26,258 nucleotides of DNA from IMCC26077 sp964418325 (GTDB lineage Bacteria; Actinomycetota; Actinomycetes; Nanopelagicales; Nanopelagicaceae), in the NCBI GenBank assembly GCA_964418325.1, contig CAYQLC010000018.1, positions 1 through 26,258 of the forward strand. Reading direction: 5' to 3'. How positions within the stretch are numbered: the stretch's first letter is position 1; every line of letters starts with the position of its first letter. A program made the position numbers and the translations under genes. Shown here piece after piece: positions 7,931-14,645 of this stretch. The notes below the pieces were generated by a model. That model had not been told where the DNA came from, made no database searches, and saw only the letters and a list, made by a program, of their open reading frames with translations.

Positions 7931-8635
7931 TTACTTCGCGCTCTTCTTTGCTGGAGCTTTCTTCGCAGCTGCTTTCTTGGCAGGAGCCTTTTTTGCAGCT
8001 GCTTTCTTGGCAGGAGCCTTCTTCGCTGTTTTCTTCGCTGTGCTCTCTTCTACATCAGAATTTTCTACTGACTCTTCAGAAGACTCAGCTTTCTTACCGC
8101 TCTTCTTAGCCGAAGTTACTGGTCCCGCTGCGCGTGCTGCGATGCGATCGGCAACCTTGCCCCGTGCTGCGATGCGATCGGCAACGCGAGCCGCTGCAGC
8201 CTTCTTGGAATTCTCACTCTTGGCGGCGCGCTTTGCGATTGCCTCAGCTTGCGAGAGAACCTTCTTCTTGTCAGGAGTTCCTTCTGTGAGGATTTCAATG
8301 ATTGCCATGTCTGCCGCATCACCCTTGCGAATTCCAATTTTGGTGATTCGGGTATAGCCGCCATTGCGTTGTGCAAAGCGTGGTCCAATCTCGGTGAAGA
8401 GGGTGTGTACAGCGCCCTTTTCCGTGATGACCTTCATGACGCGACGGCGCGCAGGAAGATCACCCTTCTTGCCAGCGGTGATTAACTTCTCGACATAAGG
8501 GCGAAGACGCTTGGCACGGACGAGGGTGGTCTCCACTTTGCCATGCTTGATTAATTGAGTAGCGAGAGTTCCCAAAAGTAGGCGCTCATGCGCTGGGCCA
8601 CTTCCTAGACGTGGGCCCTTACTTGGCTTTGGCAT
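7931..8635 (-). CDS. rplQ: 50S ribosomal protein L17 with long Lys/Ala-rich tail
   Basis: Large-subunit protein near the exit tunnel. The L17 core covers about residues 1-118 (MPKPSKGPRLGSGPAHER at the start, then ATQLIKHGKVETTLVRAKRLR). A normal L17 is about 120-200 residues and this one is 234. The additional C-terminal part has three zones. The first is a duplicated VADRIAAR block (151-158 and 161-168). The second is a Ser/Glu-rich patch (184-198). The third is a histone-H1-like tail of KKAPAKKAAA repeats (200-234). At DNA level the tail is a 30-bp-period repeat. ATG 8635 is 4 nt after rpoA. Actinobacterial L17 proteins often carry extensions; the function of this one is unknown. Confidence 0.95.
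   Translation of the reverse strand: MPKPSKGPRLGSGPAHERLLLGTLATQLIKHGKVETTLVRAKRLRPYVEKLITAGKKGDLPARRRVMKVITEKGAVHTLFTEIGPRFAQRNGGYTRITKIGIRKGDAADMAIIEILTEGTPDKKKVLSQAEAIAKRAAKSENSKKAAAARVADRIAARGKVADRIAARAAGPVTSAKKSGKKAESSEESVENSDVEESTAKKTAKKAPAKKAAAKKAPAKKAAAKKAPAKKSAK
7965..8020 (-). repeat. 30-bp-period repeat in the L17 tail
   Basis: A 26-base identical block occurs at 7965-7990 and 7995-8020, within a longer region of Lys/Ala codons (about 7934-8035). It encodes the KKAPAKKAAA units of the L17 tail. Slippage or unequal recombination could change the number of units. Confidence 0.85.
8133..8185 (-). repeat. 30-bp tandem duplication inside rplQ
   Basis: Two identical 23-base blocks at 8133-8155 and 8163-8185 are offset by exactly 30 bases. 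They encode the repeated VADRIAARGK / VADRIAARAA segment, so one in-frame unit has probably been duplicated. Confidence 0.9.
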
Positions 8636-8639
8636 CTAT

Positions 8640-9704
8640 CTACTCTCTTTCTTTCTCTTCTTCGTTCTGAGCGCCATCAATTGCAGGCTCAGCTACGTAG
8701 AACTCATCATCACCGAAATCATCACCATTGTCGTGATAGCCAGGTGAGAGCGTCGGATCGAATCCAATTGGACTGTCCTTGAGTTGAAGTCCCATCGAGA
8801 CAAGCTTGGCCTTAACTTCATCGATTGACTTCGAACCGAAGTTACGAATATCGAGAAGATCGGCCTCGCTACGACTGACCAATTCACCAACTGTGTGAAT
8901 TCCCTCGCGCTTTAAGCAGTTATAGGAACGCACAGTCAGATCAAGATCTTCAATGGGAAGCGCAAGATCTGCGGCGAGCGCAGCGTCAGTCAAGGAAGGT
9001 CCGATTTCGATTCCTTCAGCATCAACATTGAGTTCACGTGCAAGGCCGAAGAGCTCAACGAGAGTCTTTCCCGCTGATGCCATCGCATCGCGTGGGCTCA
9101 TGGAGCGCTTGGTCTCGACATCGAGAACAAGTCGGTCAAAGTCAGTGCGCTGCTCAACACGAGTCGCCTCGACCTTATAGGTCACCTTAAGTACTGGTGA
9201 ATAAATTGAGTCGATTGGAATTCGACCAATCTCTTGTCCAGCTTGCTTATTTTGAATGGCGGTGACATATCCGCGACCACGCTCGACGGTGAGTTCAATC
9301 TGAACATTTGCCTTGGCGTTAAGTGTTGCGATGTGGAGCTCTGGGTTATGCACTTGAACACCTGCTGGAGCTACGACATCAGCGCCAGTGATGGTGCCCT
9401 CTCCGCTCTTGCGGATGTAGAGAGCAACTGGCTCGTCATTATCAGAGGAGAGAACTAGATTCTTAAGGTTGAGGACAATCTCGGTGAGATCTTCTTTGAC
9501 ACCCTCAAGAGTGGTGAACTCATGAAGGGCACCCTCAACGCGCGCGCTGGTGACAGCGGCGCCAGGAATCGAGGAGAGCAAGGTTCGACGTAGGGAGTTA
9601 CCCAACGTGTAACCAAAGCCTGGCTCCAACGGTTCGATGATGAAACGGGAACGGTACTCACTTACTACTTCTTCGGTAAGGATGGGGCGCTGCGCGATTA
9701 GCAC
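8640..9704 (-). CDS. rpoA: DNA-directed RNA polymerase alpha subunit
   Basis: Forms the dimer that nucleates RNA polymerase assembly. The N-terminal domain (about 1-230) has the conserved GFGYTLGNSLRRTLLSSIPG-type segment. A linker leads to the C-terminal domain (about 255-320), with VRSYNCLKREGIHTVGEL and the helix-hairpin-helix segment LLDIRNFGSKSIDEVK. The VRS arginine corresponds to the UP-element contact residue of E. coli alpha. An acidic tail ends the 354-residue protein. It starts at GTG 9704 with GGAGG seven bases upstream, a strong site. The spacer from rpsD carries two hairpins and the assembly gap. Confidence 0.98.
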   Translation of the reverse strand: MLIAQRPILTEEVVSEYRSRFIIEPLEPGFGYTLGNSLRRTLLSSIPGAAVTSARVEGALHEFTTLEGVKEDLTEIVLNLKNLVLSSDNDEPVALYIRKSGEGTITGADVVAPAGVQVHNPELHIATLNAKANVQIELTVERGRGYVTAIQNKQAGQEIGRIPIDSIYSPVLKVTYKVEATRVEQRTDFDRLVLDVETKRSMSPRDAMASAGKTLVELFGLARELNVDAEGIEIGPSLTDAALAADLALPIEDLDLTVRSYNCLKREGIHTVGELVSRSEADLLDIRNFGSKSIDEVKAKLVSMGLQLKDSPIGFDPTLSPGYHDNGDDFGDDEFYVAEPAIDGAQNEEEKERE

Positions 9705-9725
9705 TAAAGATCCTCCGTAACTCGT

Positions 9726-9747
9726 GGAGATCCGCTATTTGATCTCC
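9726..9747 (-). repeat. Hairpin in the rpsD-rpoA spacer (rpoA-proximal)
   Basis: GGAGATC and GATCTCC form a perfect 7-bp stem around an 8-nt loop, just upstream of the rpoA ribosome-binding site. With the GC-rich hairpin next to it, it could affect rpoA translation or mRNA stability. No U-tract follows it. Confidence 0.7.
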
Positions 9748-9759
9748 GCTTACTTACTT

Positions 9760-9787
9760 CCCGCACCGCCAGGCCTGACGGCGCGGG
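9760..9787 (-). repeat. Strong 14-bp inverted repeat in the rpsD-rpoA spacer
   Basis: Read on the minus strand, 14 bases on each side of the centre AGGCCT pair throughout, with two G-U pairs in RNA. The actual hairpin would open a small GGCC loop. It lies between the rpsD stop and rpoA, beside the N gap, and may be why assembly broke here. The bases after it are AAGTAAG, not U-rich, which argues against a terminator. Confidence 0.75.
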
Positions 9788-9801
9788 TCCTGCTGTACTG
9801 C

Positions 9802-10530
9802 TTACTTATTACTNNNNNNNNNNNNNNNNNNNNNNNNNNNNNNNNNNNNNNNNNNNNNNNNNNNNNNNNNNNNNNNNNNNNNNNNNNNNNNNNNNNNNNN
9901 NNNNNNNNNNNNNTAGAACTCAACGATCAACTGCTCTTGAACTTGAGTATCAATGACAGATCGCTCTGGGAGTGAGTGGACCAGGATTCGCATCTTGGAG
10001 CCGACGACTTCCAACCAGGCTGGAACTGAGCGCTCGCCCAACTCGGCACTGGCCACGATGAATGGAGTGAGGTCGTGTGATGAGGGGCGAACATCGATGA
10101 CCGATGAGGGCGCCACTCGATACGAGGGAATATTTACCTTTTGACCGTTGACAAGGAAGTGGCCATGGCGCACTAACTGGCGGGCCATATCGCGACTCTT
10201 TGCAAAACCTGCGCGGTAAACCACGTTATCAAGACGGGATTCGAGGATGCGGAGCAAGTTCTCACCAGTACGACCGGTAAGGCGGTTTGCCTCTTGGTAG
10301 TAACCACGGAACTGCTTTTCGAGTACCCCATAAATACGTGCGCACTTTTGCTTCTCGCGCATCTGAAGTGAGTACTCACTCTCTTTTGTTCGACCACGAC
10401 CATGCTCACCTGGTGGGTAGGGACGTGATTCGATTGGACACTTTGGTCCATCGCATTTTGAGCCCTTAAGGAAGAGCTTTACTTTCTCGCGACGGCAACG
10501 CTTGCAATCTGCTCCGGTATAACGAGCCAT
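9802..10530 (-). CDS. rpsD: 30S ribosomal protein S4 (interrupted by 100-N gap)
   Basis: Primary 16S-binding assembly protein, and the alpha-operon translational repressor in E. coli. The 205 residues visible before the gap cover the whole protein up to LIVEF. Cysteines 9, 12, 26 and 31 form the zinc-binding pattern of C+ S4 proteins, and RPYPPGEHG and the S4 domain (LESRLDNVVYRAG onward) are intact. Sequence resumes after the N run with AGT AAT AAG TAA. If the true gap is a single base, the end reads EFYSNK-stop, close to the family ending YSK. The TAA at 9802-9804 is therefore probably the real stop. The spacer to rpsK is 18 bp. Confidence 0.95.
   Translation of the reverse strand: MARYTGADCKRCRREKVKLFLKGSKCDGPKCPIESRPYPPGEHGRGRTKESEYSLQMREKQKCARIYGVLEKQFRGYYQEANRLTGRTGENLLRILESRLDNVVYRAGFAKSRDMARQLVRHGHFLVNGQKVNIPSYRVAPSSVIDVRPSSHDLTPFIVASAELGERSVPAWLEVVGSKMRILVHSLPERSVIDTQVQEQLIVEFXXXXXXXXXXXXXXXXXXXXXXXXXXXXXXXXXXSNK
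9814..9913. other. Assembly gap of exactly 100 N
   Basis: The run is exactly 100 N, a usual placeholder for a gap of unknown length. It interrupts the last codons of rpsD. The flanks read in frame if the true gap is about one base (or one plus a multiple of three). Confidence 0.99.
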
Positions 10531-10548
10531 AGTTTTTCTCCCCTTTCC

Positions 10549-10971
10549 TTAGACTCGACGACGCTTTGGTGGACGGCAACCATTATGTGGCGCTGGCGTT
10601 ACATCAGAGATGGAACCAACTTCTAGGCCAGCAGCCTGGAGGGAACGGATTGCAGTCTCGCGACCTGATCCTGGACCCTTAACGAAAACATCTACTTTGC
10701 GAACGCCATGCTCCTGTGCGCGACGGGCTGCCGCTTCAGCTGCAAGTTGTGCAGCAAATGGAGTGGACTTACGCGAACCCTTATAACCGACTTGGCCCGA
10801 TGAAGACCATGCGATGACAGCTCCAGTTGGATCAGTGATTGAGACGATGGTGTTGTTGAAGGTGCTCTTGATGTGAGCTTGTCCAACTGCAACATTCTTC
10901 TTCTCTTTCTTGCGAATCTTTGCTGCGGGCTTTGCTTTTCCGGAAGCAGCAGCTGCTGGTTTAGTTGCCAT
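10549..10971 (-). CDS. rpsK: 30S ribosomal protein S11
   Basis: Platform protein of the small subunit that contacts the mRNA near the E site. The 140-residue protein has a Lys/Ala-rich N-terminal extension of about 25 residues, as in actinobacteria. The conserved HIKSTFNNTIVSITD, SSSGQVGYKGSRKSTPFAAQ and the C-terminus PHNGCRPPKRRRV follow. Its ATG shares one base with the rpsM stop (TAATG), suggesting re-initiation by the same ribosomes. Confidence 0.98.
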   Translation of the reverse strand: MATKPAAAASGKAKPAAKIRKKEKKNVAVGQAHIKSTFNNTIVSITDPTGAVIAWSSSGQVGYKGSRKSTPFAAQLAAEAAARRAQEHGVRKVDVFVKGPGSGRETAIRSLQAAGLEVGSISDVTPAPHNGCRPPKRRRV

Positions 10972-11348
10972 TACTTAGTCACCTTCTTCTTGCCTGCGAT
11001 TGCAACGCGTGGACCCTTTCGAGTACGAGCATTGGTGTGTGTGCGTTGGCCACGTACGGGAAGACCCTTACGGTGACGAATTCCTTGGTAGCACTGAATT
11101 TCAACCTTGCGGCGAATATCAGATGCGATTTCACGGCGAAGGTCGCCCTCTATCTTGAACTTACTTTCGATGTACTCACGGAGCTTGATGAGGTCGCTCT
11201 CTTCGAGGTCCTTGACGCGAGTATTCGGATTAATTCCGGTTGCAGTCAGCGTCTCGATCGAACGAGTACGCCCTACTCCGAAGATGTAGGTAAGTGCGAT
11301 CTCAACGCGCTTTTCGCGTGGGAGATCCACACCAACTAGACGTGCCAT
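10971..11348 (-). CDS. rpsM: 30S ribosomal protein S13
   Basis: Small-subunit head protein that bridges to the large subunit and touches P-site tRNA. At 125 residues it is normal length. ARLVGVDLPREKRVEIALTY opens the protein, followed by the helix-hairpin-helix segment. GIRHRKGLPVRGQRTHTNARTR precedes the basic C-terminal tail. ATG 11348 has AAAGG about eight bases upstream. It is preceded by a 124-bp spacer with a tandem repeat and two hairpins, the position where E. coli S4 regulates the alpha operon. Confidence 0.98.
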   Translation of the reverse strand: MARLVGVDLPREKRVEIALTYIFGVGRTRSIETLTATGINPNTRVKDLEESDLIKLREYIESKFKIEGDLRREIASDIRRKVEIQCYQGIRHRKGLPVRGQRTHTNARTRKGPRVAIAGKKKVTK

Positions 11349-11365
11349 TGTTGGCCTTTCGATAT

Positions 11366-11403
11366 TCCAGAGGTCCTCCGCAGTGAATTCCTCGGCCTCT
11401 GGA
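11366..11403 (-). repeat. 8-bp inverted repeat upstream of rpsM
   Basis: TCCAGAGG (11366-11373) and CCTCTGGA (11396-11403) are perfect arms with a 22-nt loop, ending about 17 bases before the rpsM start. On the RNA, GGTCC and GGACC beside the arms give a competing pairing. This could be a switchable leader element, but that is inference. Confidence 0.6.
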
Positions 11404-11411
11404 CCAAGGGC

Positions 11412-11427
11412 CTGGATCGAAATCCAG
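11412..11427 (-). repeat. Hairpin with UUCG tetraloop upstream of rpsM
   Basis: On the minus strand CTGGAT-TTCG-ATCCAG forms a 6-bp stem capped by UUCG, one of the most stable RNA tetraloops. It sits in the middle of the rpmJ-rpsM spacer and has no U-tract after it. Confidence 0.65.
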
Positions 11428-11453
11428 TTTCACCACGAGTATTTATTTAGTTT

Positions 11454-11483
11454 TAACCCTGACTAACCCTGACTAACCCTGAC
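11454..11483 (-). repeat. Three perfect 10-bp tandem repeats at the rpmJ 3' end
   Basis: The unit TAACCCTGAC (plus strand) occurs three times without a mismatch at 11454-11463, 11464-11473 and 11474-11483. The first-transcribed copy encodes the last codons of rpmJ, and the stop falls at the next boundary. The other two copies extend the spacer. Confidence 0.95.
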
Positions 11484-11586
11484 GTTGCTTATGTCGGAGG
11501 TTCTCGCAGATCACCATAACGCGACCATTACGACGAATGACTTTGCACTTATCGCAGATTTTCTTCACGCTCGGCTTGACCTTCAT
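11473..11586 (-). CDS. rpmJ: 50S ribosomal protein L36
   Basis: Small zinc-ribbon protein of the large subunit, 37 residues, the normal length. It opens MKVKPSVKKICDKC and ends ENLRHKQRQG. Cys11, Cys14, Cys27 and His32 make the zinc-binding (C+) form. ATG 11586 is preceded by a strong AGGAGGG. It lies 28 bp after infA, as usual in actinobacteria. The stop codon falls within a 10-bp tandem repeat. Confidence 0.97.
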   Translation of the reverse strand: MKVKPSVKKICDKCKVIRRNGRVMVICENLRHKQRQG

Positions 11587-11614
11587 GACCCTCCTCTTAT
11601 AAATCTCGTCGCGT

Positions 11615-11836
11615 TTACTTGTATCGGTAAACGATTCGACCTCGGGTGAGGTCGTATGGACTTAACTCCACAATCACACGATCTTCCGGAAGGATGCGAA
11701 TGTAGTTCTGTCGCATCTTCCCGCTGATGTGCGCGAGGACTTTATGTCCGTTCGTGAGTTCCACTCGAAACATTGCGTTGGGCAGAGCTTCAGCCACGGT
11801 GCCCTCGATCTCAATGGCACCATCTTTTTTAGACAA
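11615..11836 (-). CDS. infA: Translation initiation factor IF-1
   Basis: Binds the ribosomal A site during initiation. The 73-residue S1/OB-fold protein is full length. KKDGAIEIEGTVAEALPNAM opens the protein, followed by FRVEL and HISGKMRQNYIRI, and it ends GRIVYRYK. The start codon is TTG at 11836, preceded by AGGTAGGGC. An ATG a little upstream is in another frame, so TTG is the only start that preserves the family N-terminus. The spacer from map holds a hairpin. Confidence 0.97.
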   Translation of the reverse strand: MSKKDGAIEIEGTVAEALPNAMFRVELTNGHKVLAHISGKMRQNYIRILPEDRVIVELSPYDLTRGRIVYRYK

Positions 11837-11893
11837 GCCCTACCTACTCCCATGTTTTTCTTCGTAAACCCAAGACCGGCAAGTCTAGGCCAG

Positions 11894-11925
11894 GGGGGTC
11901 GATTTCTAGAAATCGGGTAGCCCCC
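11894..11925 (-). repeat. Imperfect hairpin between map and infA
   Basis: The 16-bp palindrome CGATTTCTAGAAATCG (11900-11915) is enclosed by GGGGG (11894-11898) and CCCCC (11921-11925), with a few unpaired bases between. It starts directly after the map stop codon. Further into the spacer there is no U-tract, so a terminator is not supported. It may protect or process the message. Confidence 0.65.
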
Positions 11926-11929
11926 AGCC

Positions 11930-12736
11930 CTACAAAACAGCGGGGGTAACCCCAAATGGGGCAAGGCCGGCGACCCCAGAGTCGAGGGCGGTGAGGACCG
12001 AAATCTCCCCCGAAGGCAAGATCGCAAAGGTATGTTCAGTATGCGCTGCTCGTGACCCATCGACGGTTGAGACTGTCCAATCATCGCTTTCTACCCGGAC
12101 CTTATCCGTTCCGCGCATGATCATTGGTTCCACTGCCAGCGCCATCCCTGCAACAAGTTTTGGACCCCGCCCTGCCGATCCATAATTAAGTAAGTGTGGC
12201 TCTTGATGCATGGCAGTGCCGATGCCATGACCGCCATACTCGCGAACAATTCCATAATTACCACGTGAGGTGATTGCCTTCTCGATAGCGTTACTCAAAT
12301 CGGTAAGGCGCCCCCCGATTTTAGCCGCAGAAATTCCCGCCCACATCGAGTACTCGCAATCATCAATCATTTTTTGATCTTCTGGAGCAATCTCTCCTAT
12401 GCCAAGTGAGATGGCGCTATCGCCGTGCCAGCCATCCACTATCGCACCACAATCGATTGATATGACATCGCCTTCATGAAGGATTAATTCACCAGGAATG
12501 CCATGCACTACTTGGCTATTCACAGAAGTACAAATAGTTGCTGGAAATCCGTGATAGCCGAGAAATGATGGAGTACCACCATTCTTGGTAATGAAGTTAT
12601 GCGCGATGAGATCAAGATCTTTCGTCATTAATCCAGGACGTATAACTTCGCGCAGGCGTTCGAGTGTTTGCCCAACTAAAATTCCTGCTTTACGCATTTT
12701 CTTGATTTCATCAAGGGTTTTGATTTCTATTGCCAT
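11930..12736 (-). CDS. map: Methionine aminopeptidase, type I
   Basis: Metal-dependent enzyme that removes the initiator methionine from nascent proteins. The five metal ligands of the pita-bread fold are visible: Asp95 and Asp106 (ISIDCGAIVDGWHGDSA), His170 (GGHGIG), Glu203 (AVEPM) and Glu234 (HTEHT). His78 in VVHGIP matches the conserved active-site histidine. The length is 268 residues. Lack of an N-terminal zinc finger or SH3-binding extension marks type Ia. It follows adk by 17 bp, the usual spc-operon position in actinobacteria. Confidence 0.97.
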   Translation of the reverse strand: MAIEIKTLDEIKKMRKAGILVGQTLERLREVIRPGLMTKDLDLIAHNFITKNGGTPSFLGYHGFPATICTSVNSQVVHGIPGELILHEGDVISIDCGAIVDGWHGDSAISLGIGEIAPEDQKMIDDCEYSMWAGISAAKIGGRLTDLSNAIEKAITSRGNYGIVREYGGHGIGTAMHQEPHLLNYGSAGRGPKLVAGMALAVEPMIMRGTDKVRVESDDWTVSTVDGSRAAHTEHTFAILPSGEISVLTALDSGVAGLAPFGVTPAVL

Positions 12737-12753
12737 CTAGCGACCTGTTGCTG

Positions 12754-13305
12754 TTAACGGCTCAGTGCAGTGATTGCTCGTTCAGTCACTTCTGCGACGG
12801 AGCCAAGACCATTAATCGAACGGAGTATTCCTGCGTTCTTGTAATAAGAGATAATGAGCGCAGTCTGATCGGCATACACCTTGAGTCTGTGACGAATTAC
12901 CTCTTCGCTATCATCAGAACGCCCCCGAGCTAATAAGCGCGAGACAATCTCATCTTCATCTGCTTGCATCTCGAGTACAACATCAAGCGGAGTATTAATC
13001 TCATGCAAAATTTCATCAAGAGACTCTGCTTGACCTGTCGTACGTGGGAAGCCATCAAGCAAGAAGCCCTTCGCTACATCACCTTGCTGCAAACGATCTT
13101 TTACCATTGCAGTGGTCAGCGAATCAGGGACTAAATCTCCTCTATCCATATAACCTTTCGCCTCTAAACCCAAGGGAGTCCCGGCAGATAGGTTGGCGCG
13201 GAAGATATCGCCAGTGGAGATATGTGGAATCGCAAAGTGTGCAGAGATGAACTCAGCCTGCGTTCCTTTTCCTGCTCCCGGCGGACCGACGAGTACTAGA
13301 CGCAT
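12754..13305 (-). CDS. adk: Adenylate kinase (short LID form)
   Basis: Interconverts ATP plus AMP with two ADP. The P-loop GPPGAGKGT is at 7-15 and DGFPRT at 84-89. The LID is short (RGRSDDSEEVIRHR, about 127-140) and has no zinc cysteines. This is the form common in actinobacteria, and it explains the 183-residue length. The ATG shares one base with the secY stop (TAATG), so translation is probably coupled to secY. Confidence 0.97.
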   Translation of the reverse strand: MRLVLVGPPGAGKGTQAEFISAHFAIPHISTGDIFRANLSAGTPLGLEAKGYMDRGDLVPDSLTTAMVKDRLQQGDVAKGFLLDGFPRTTGQAESLDEILHEINTPLDVVLEMQADEDEIVSRLLARGRSDDSEEVIRHRLKVYADQTALIISYYKNAGILRSINGLGSVAEVTERAITALSR

Positions 13306-14600
13306 TAGCGCAAGAAGCCTTCGTAAGACCTCTGCTGCAATTGGCTCTCGATCTGTTTTGCGGTATCAAGTCCAACTCCAACCACAATCAGAATCGCAGT
13401 ACCACCGAACGGGAAGTTCTGAGTCGCTCCAAAGAGCACGAGGGCGATAATCGGAATGATGGAGACTAATCCGAGATAGAGCGAGCCAGGAGCGGTGATT
13501 CGTGAGAGCACATACTGCAGATACTCAGCAGTTGGACGTCCGGCACGAATTCCAGGAATGAATCCACCATATTTCTTCATATTGTCTGCGACTTCTTCAG
13601 GATTGAAAGTAATGGAGACATAGAAATAGGTAAAGAAGATAATCATGAGGAAGTAGGAAGCAATATAAATCGGGTGATCACCAGTAACGAAATTGCTCTG
13701 AATCCACACGACCCAGGCTGCTTTGCTATTGGTGAGATTTGCTACCAGGGATGGAATGTAGAGAAGCGATGAGGCGAAAATGACTGGGATAACGCCAGCT
13801 TGGTTGACCTTGATTGGAATGTAAGTGCTTGCTCCACCATAAGAGCGGCTACCGACTTGGCGCTTGGCATATTGAACGGGAATTCGACGCTGGGCCTGCT
13901 CAACGAAGACCACTGCAGCAACAATTAATAATCCGAGTGCCAAGACGAGAGCGAATATGAATGCTCCTCGCGAGAGACGAATGCTCCACAACTGTCCTGG
14001 GAATGTCGCTGCGATAGAGGTGAAGATGAGAATCGACATTCCATTGCCCACGCCACGATCAGTAATGAGTTCACCTAGCCACATCACCACTGAGGTTCCC
14101 GCCGTCATCACGACAACCATGGTGATGATTCGTGACCATGAGGTATCGGGAATGATTGCTTCATTGCAACCACTGAAGAGTCGACCGGGAGTGCGAGCCA
14201 CAGCAACTAGACCTGATGACTGCAAGATGGCAAGACCAATGGTCAGGTACCGGGTGTACTGAGTGAGTTTCGCAGTACCCGATTGCCCCTCTTTCTTCAA
14301 TGCCTCAAAGCGCGGGATCACCACAGTAAGGAGTTGAACGATGATCGATGCGGTGATGTACGGCATGATTCCCAGGGCAAAGACGCTTAACTGGAGAAGC
14401 GCGCCTCCACTGAAGAGGTTAATCAGACCGAAAAGTCCACCAGACTCGACTTGAGCCAAGCACTTTTGCACGTTCTCATAGGAAACACCTGGTGTAGGAA
14501 TCACAGAACCGAAACGAAAGAGCGCCATGATCGAGAGCGTGAAGAAAATTTTGCGACGAAGATCTGGCGTCTTAAACGCCTTTCCGAATGCTGCAAGCAT
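13305..14600 (-). CDS. secY: Preprotein translocase subunit SecY
   Basis: Channel-forming subunit of the SecYEG translocon in the cytoplasmic membrane. The 431-residue protein has the expected ten hydrophobic helices. SGGALLQLSVFALGIMPYI covers the second helix region, and the cytoplasmic C5 loop with PGIRAGRPT follows. GGTAILIVVGV is near the C-terminus. ATG 14600 has GGAG upstream. It follows rplO by 37 bp, with a hairpin over the rplO stop, and overlaps adk by one base. Confidence 0.98.
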   Translation of the reverse strand: MLAAFGKAFKTPDLRRKIFFTLSIMALFRFGSVIPTPGVSYENVQKCLAQVESGGLFGLINLFSGGALLQLSVFALGIMPYITASIIVQLLTVVIPRFEALKKEGQSGTAKLTQYTRYLTIGLAILQSSGLVAVARTPGRLFSGCNEAIIPDTSWSRIITMVVVMTAGTSVVMWLGELITDRGVGNGMSILIFTSIAATFPGQLWSIRLSRGAFIFALVLALGLLIVAAVVFVEQAQRRIPVQYAKRQVGSRSYGGASTYIPIKVNQAGVIPVIFASSLLYIPSLVANLTNSKAAWVVWIQSNFVTGDHPIYIASYFLMIIFFTYFYVSITFNPEEVADNMKKYGGFIPGIRAGRPTAEYLQYVLSRITAPGSLYLGLVSIIPIIALVLFGATQNFPFGGTAILIVVGVGLDTAKQIESQLQQRSYEGFLR

Positions 14601-14618
14601 TTCTACTCCTCTCGATAA

Positions 14619-14645
14619 CTCTCTTAATTACGATTAATTAGAGAG
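14619..14645 (-). repeat. Hairpin over the rplO stop codon
   Basis: CTCTC (14619-14623) pairs with GAGAG (14641-14645), and TAATTA (14625-14630) pairs with TAATTA (14635-14640), around a CGAT loop with one bulged base. It includes the rplO stop at 14638-14640 and lies ahead of the secY ribosome-binding site. Confidence 0.6.

Noticed and set aside
7923..8357. 144-residue plus-strand open frame rich in Ala/Phe
   Set aside because: It is the antisense shadow of the Lys/Ala-codon tail of rplQ. It has no ribosome-binding site and no recognisable family.
9760..9787. Intrinsic terminator after rpsD
   Set aside because: The stem is strong, but no U-tract follows, and rpoA must be expressed from beyond it.
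11454..11483. TTAGGG-like repeats suggesting a telomere or linear end
   Set aside because: The period is 10, there are only three copies, and it lies between rpmJ and rpsM in the middle of an operon.
11894..11925. Intrinsic terminator after map
   Set aside because: No U-run follows the stem and infA starts about 60 bases further on.
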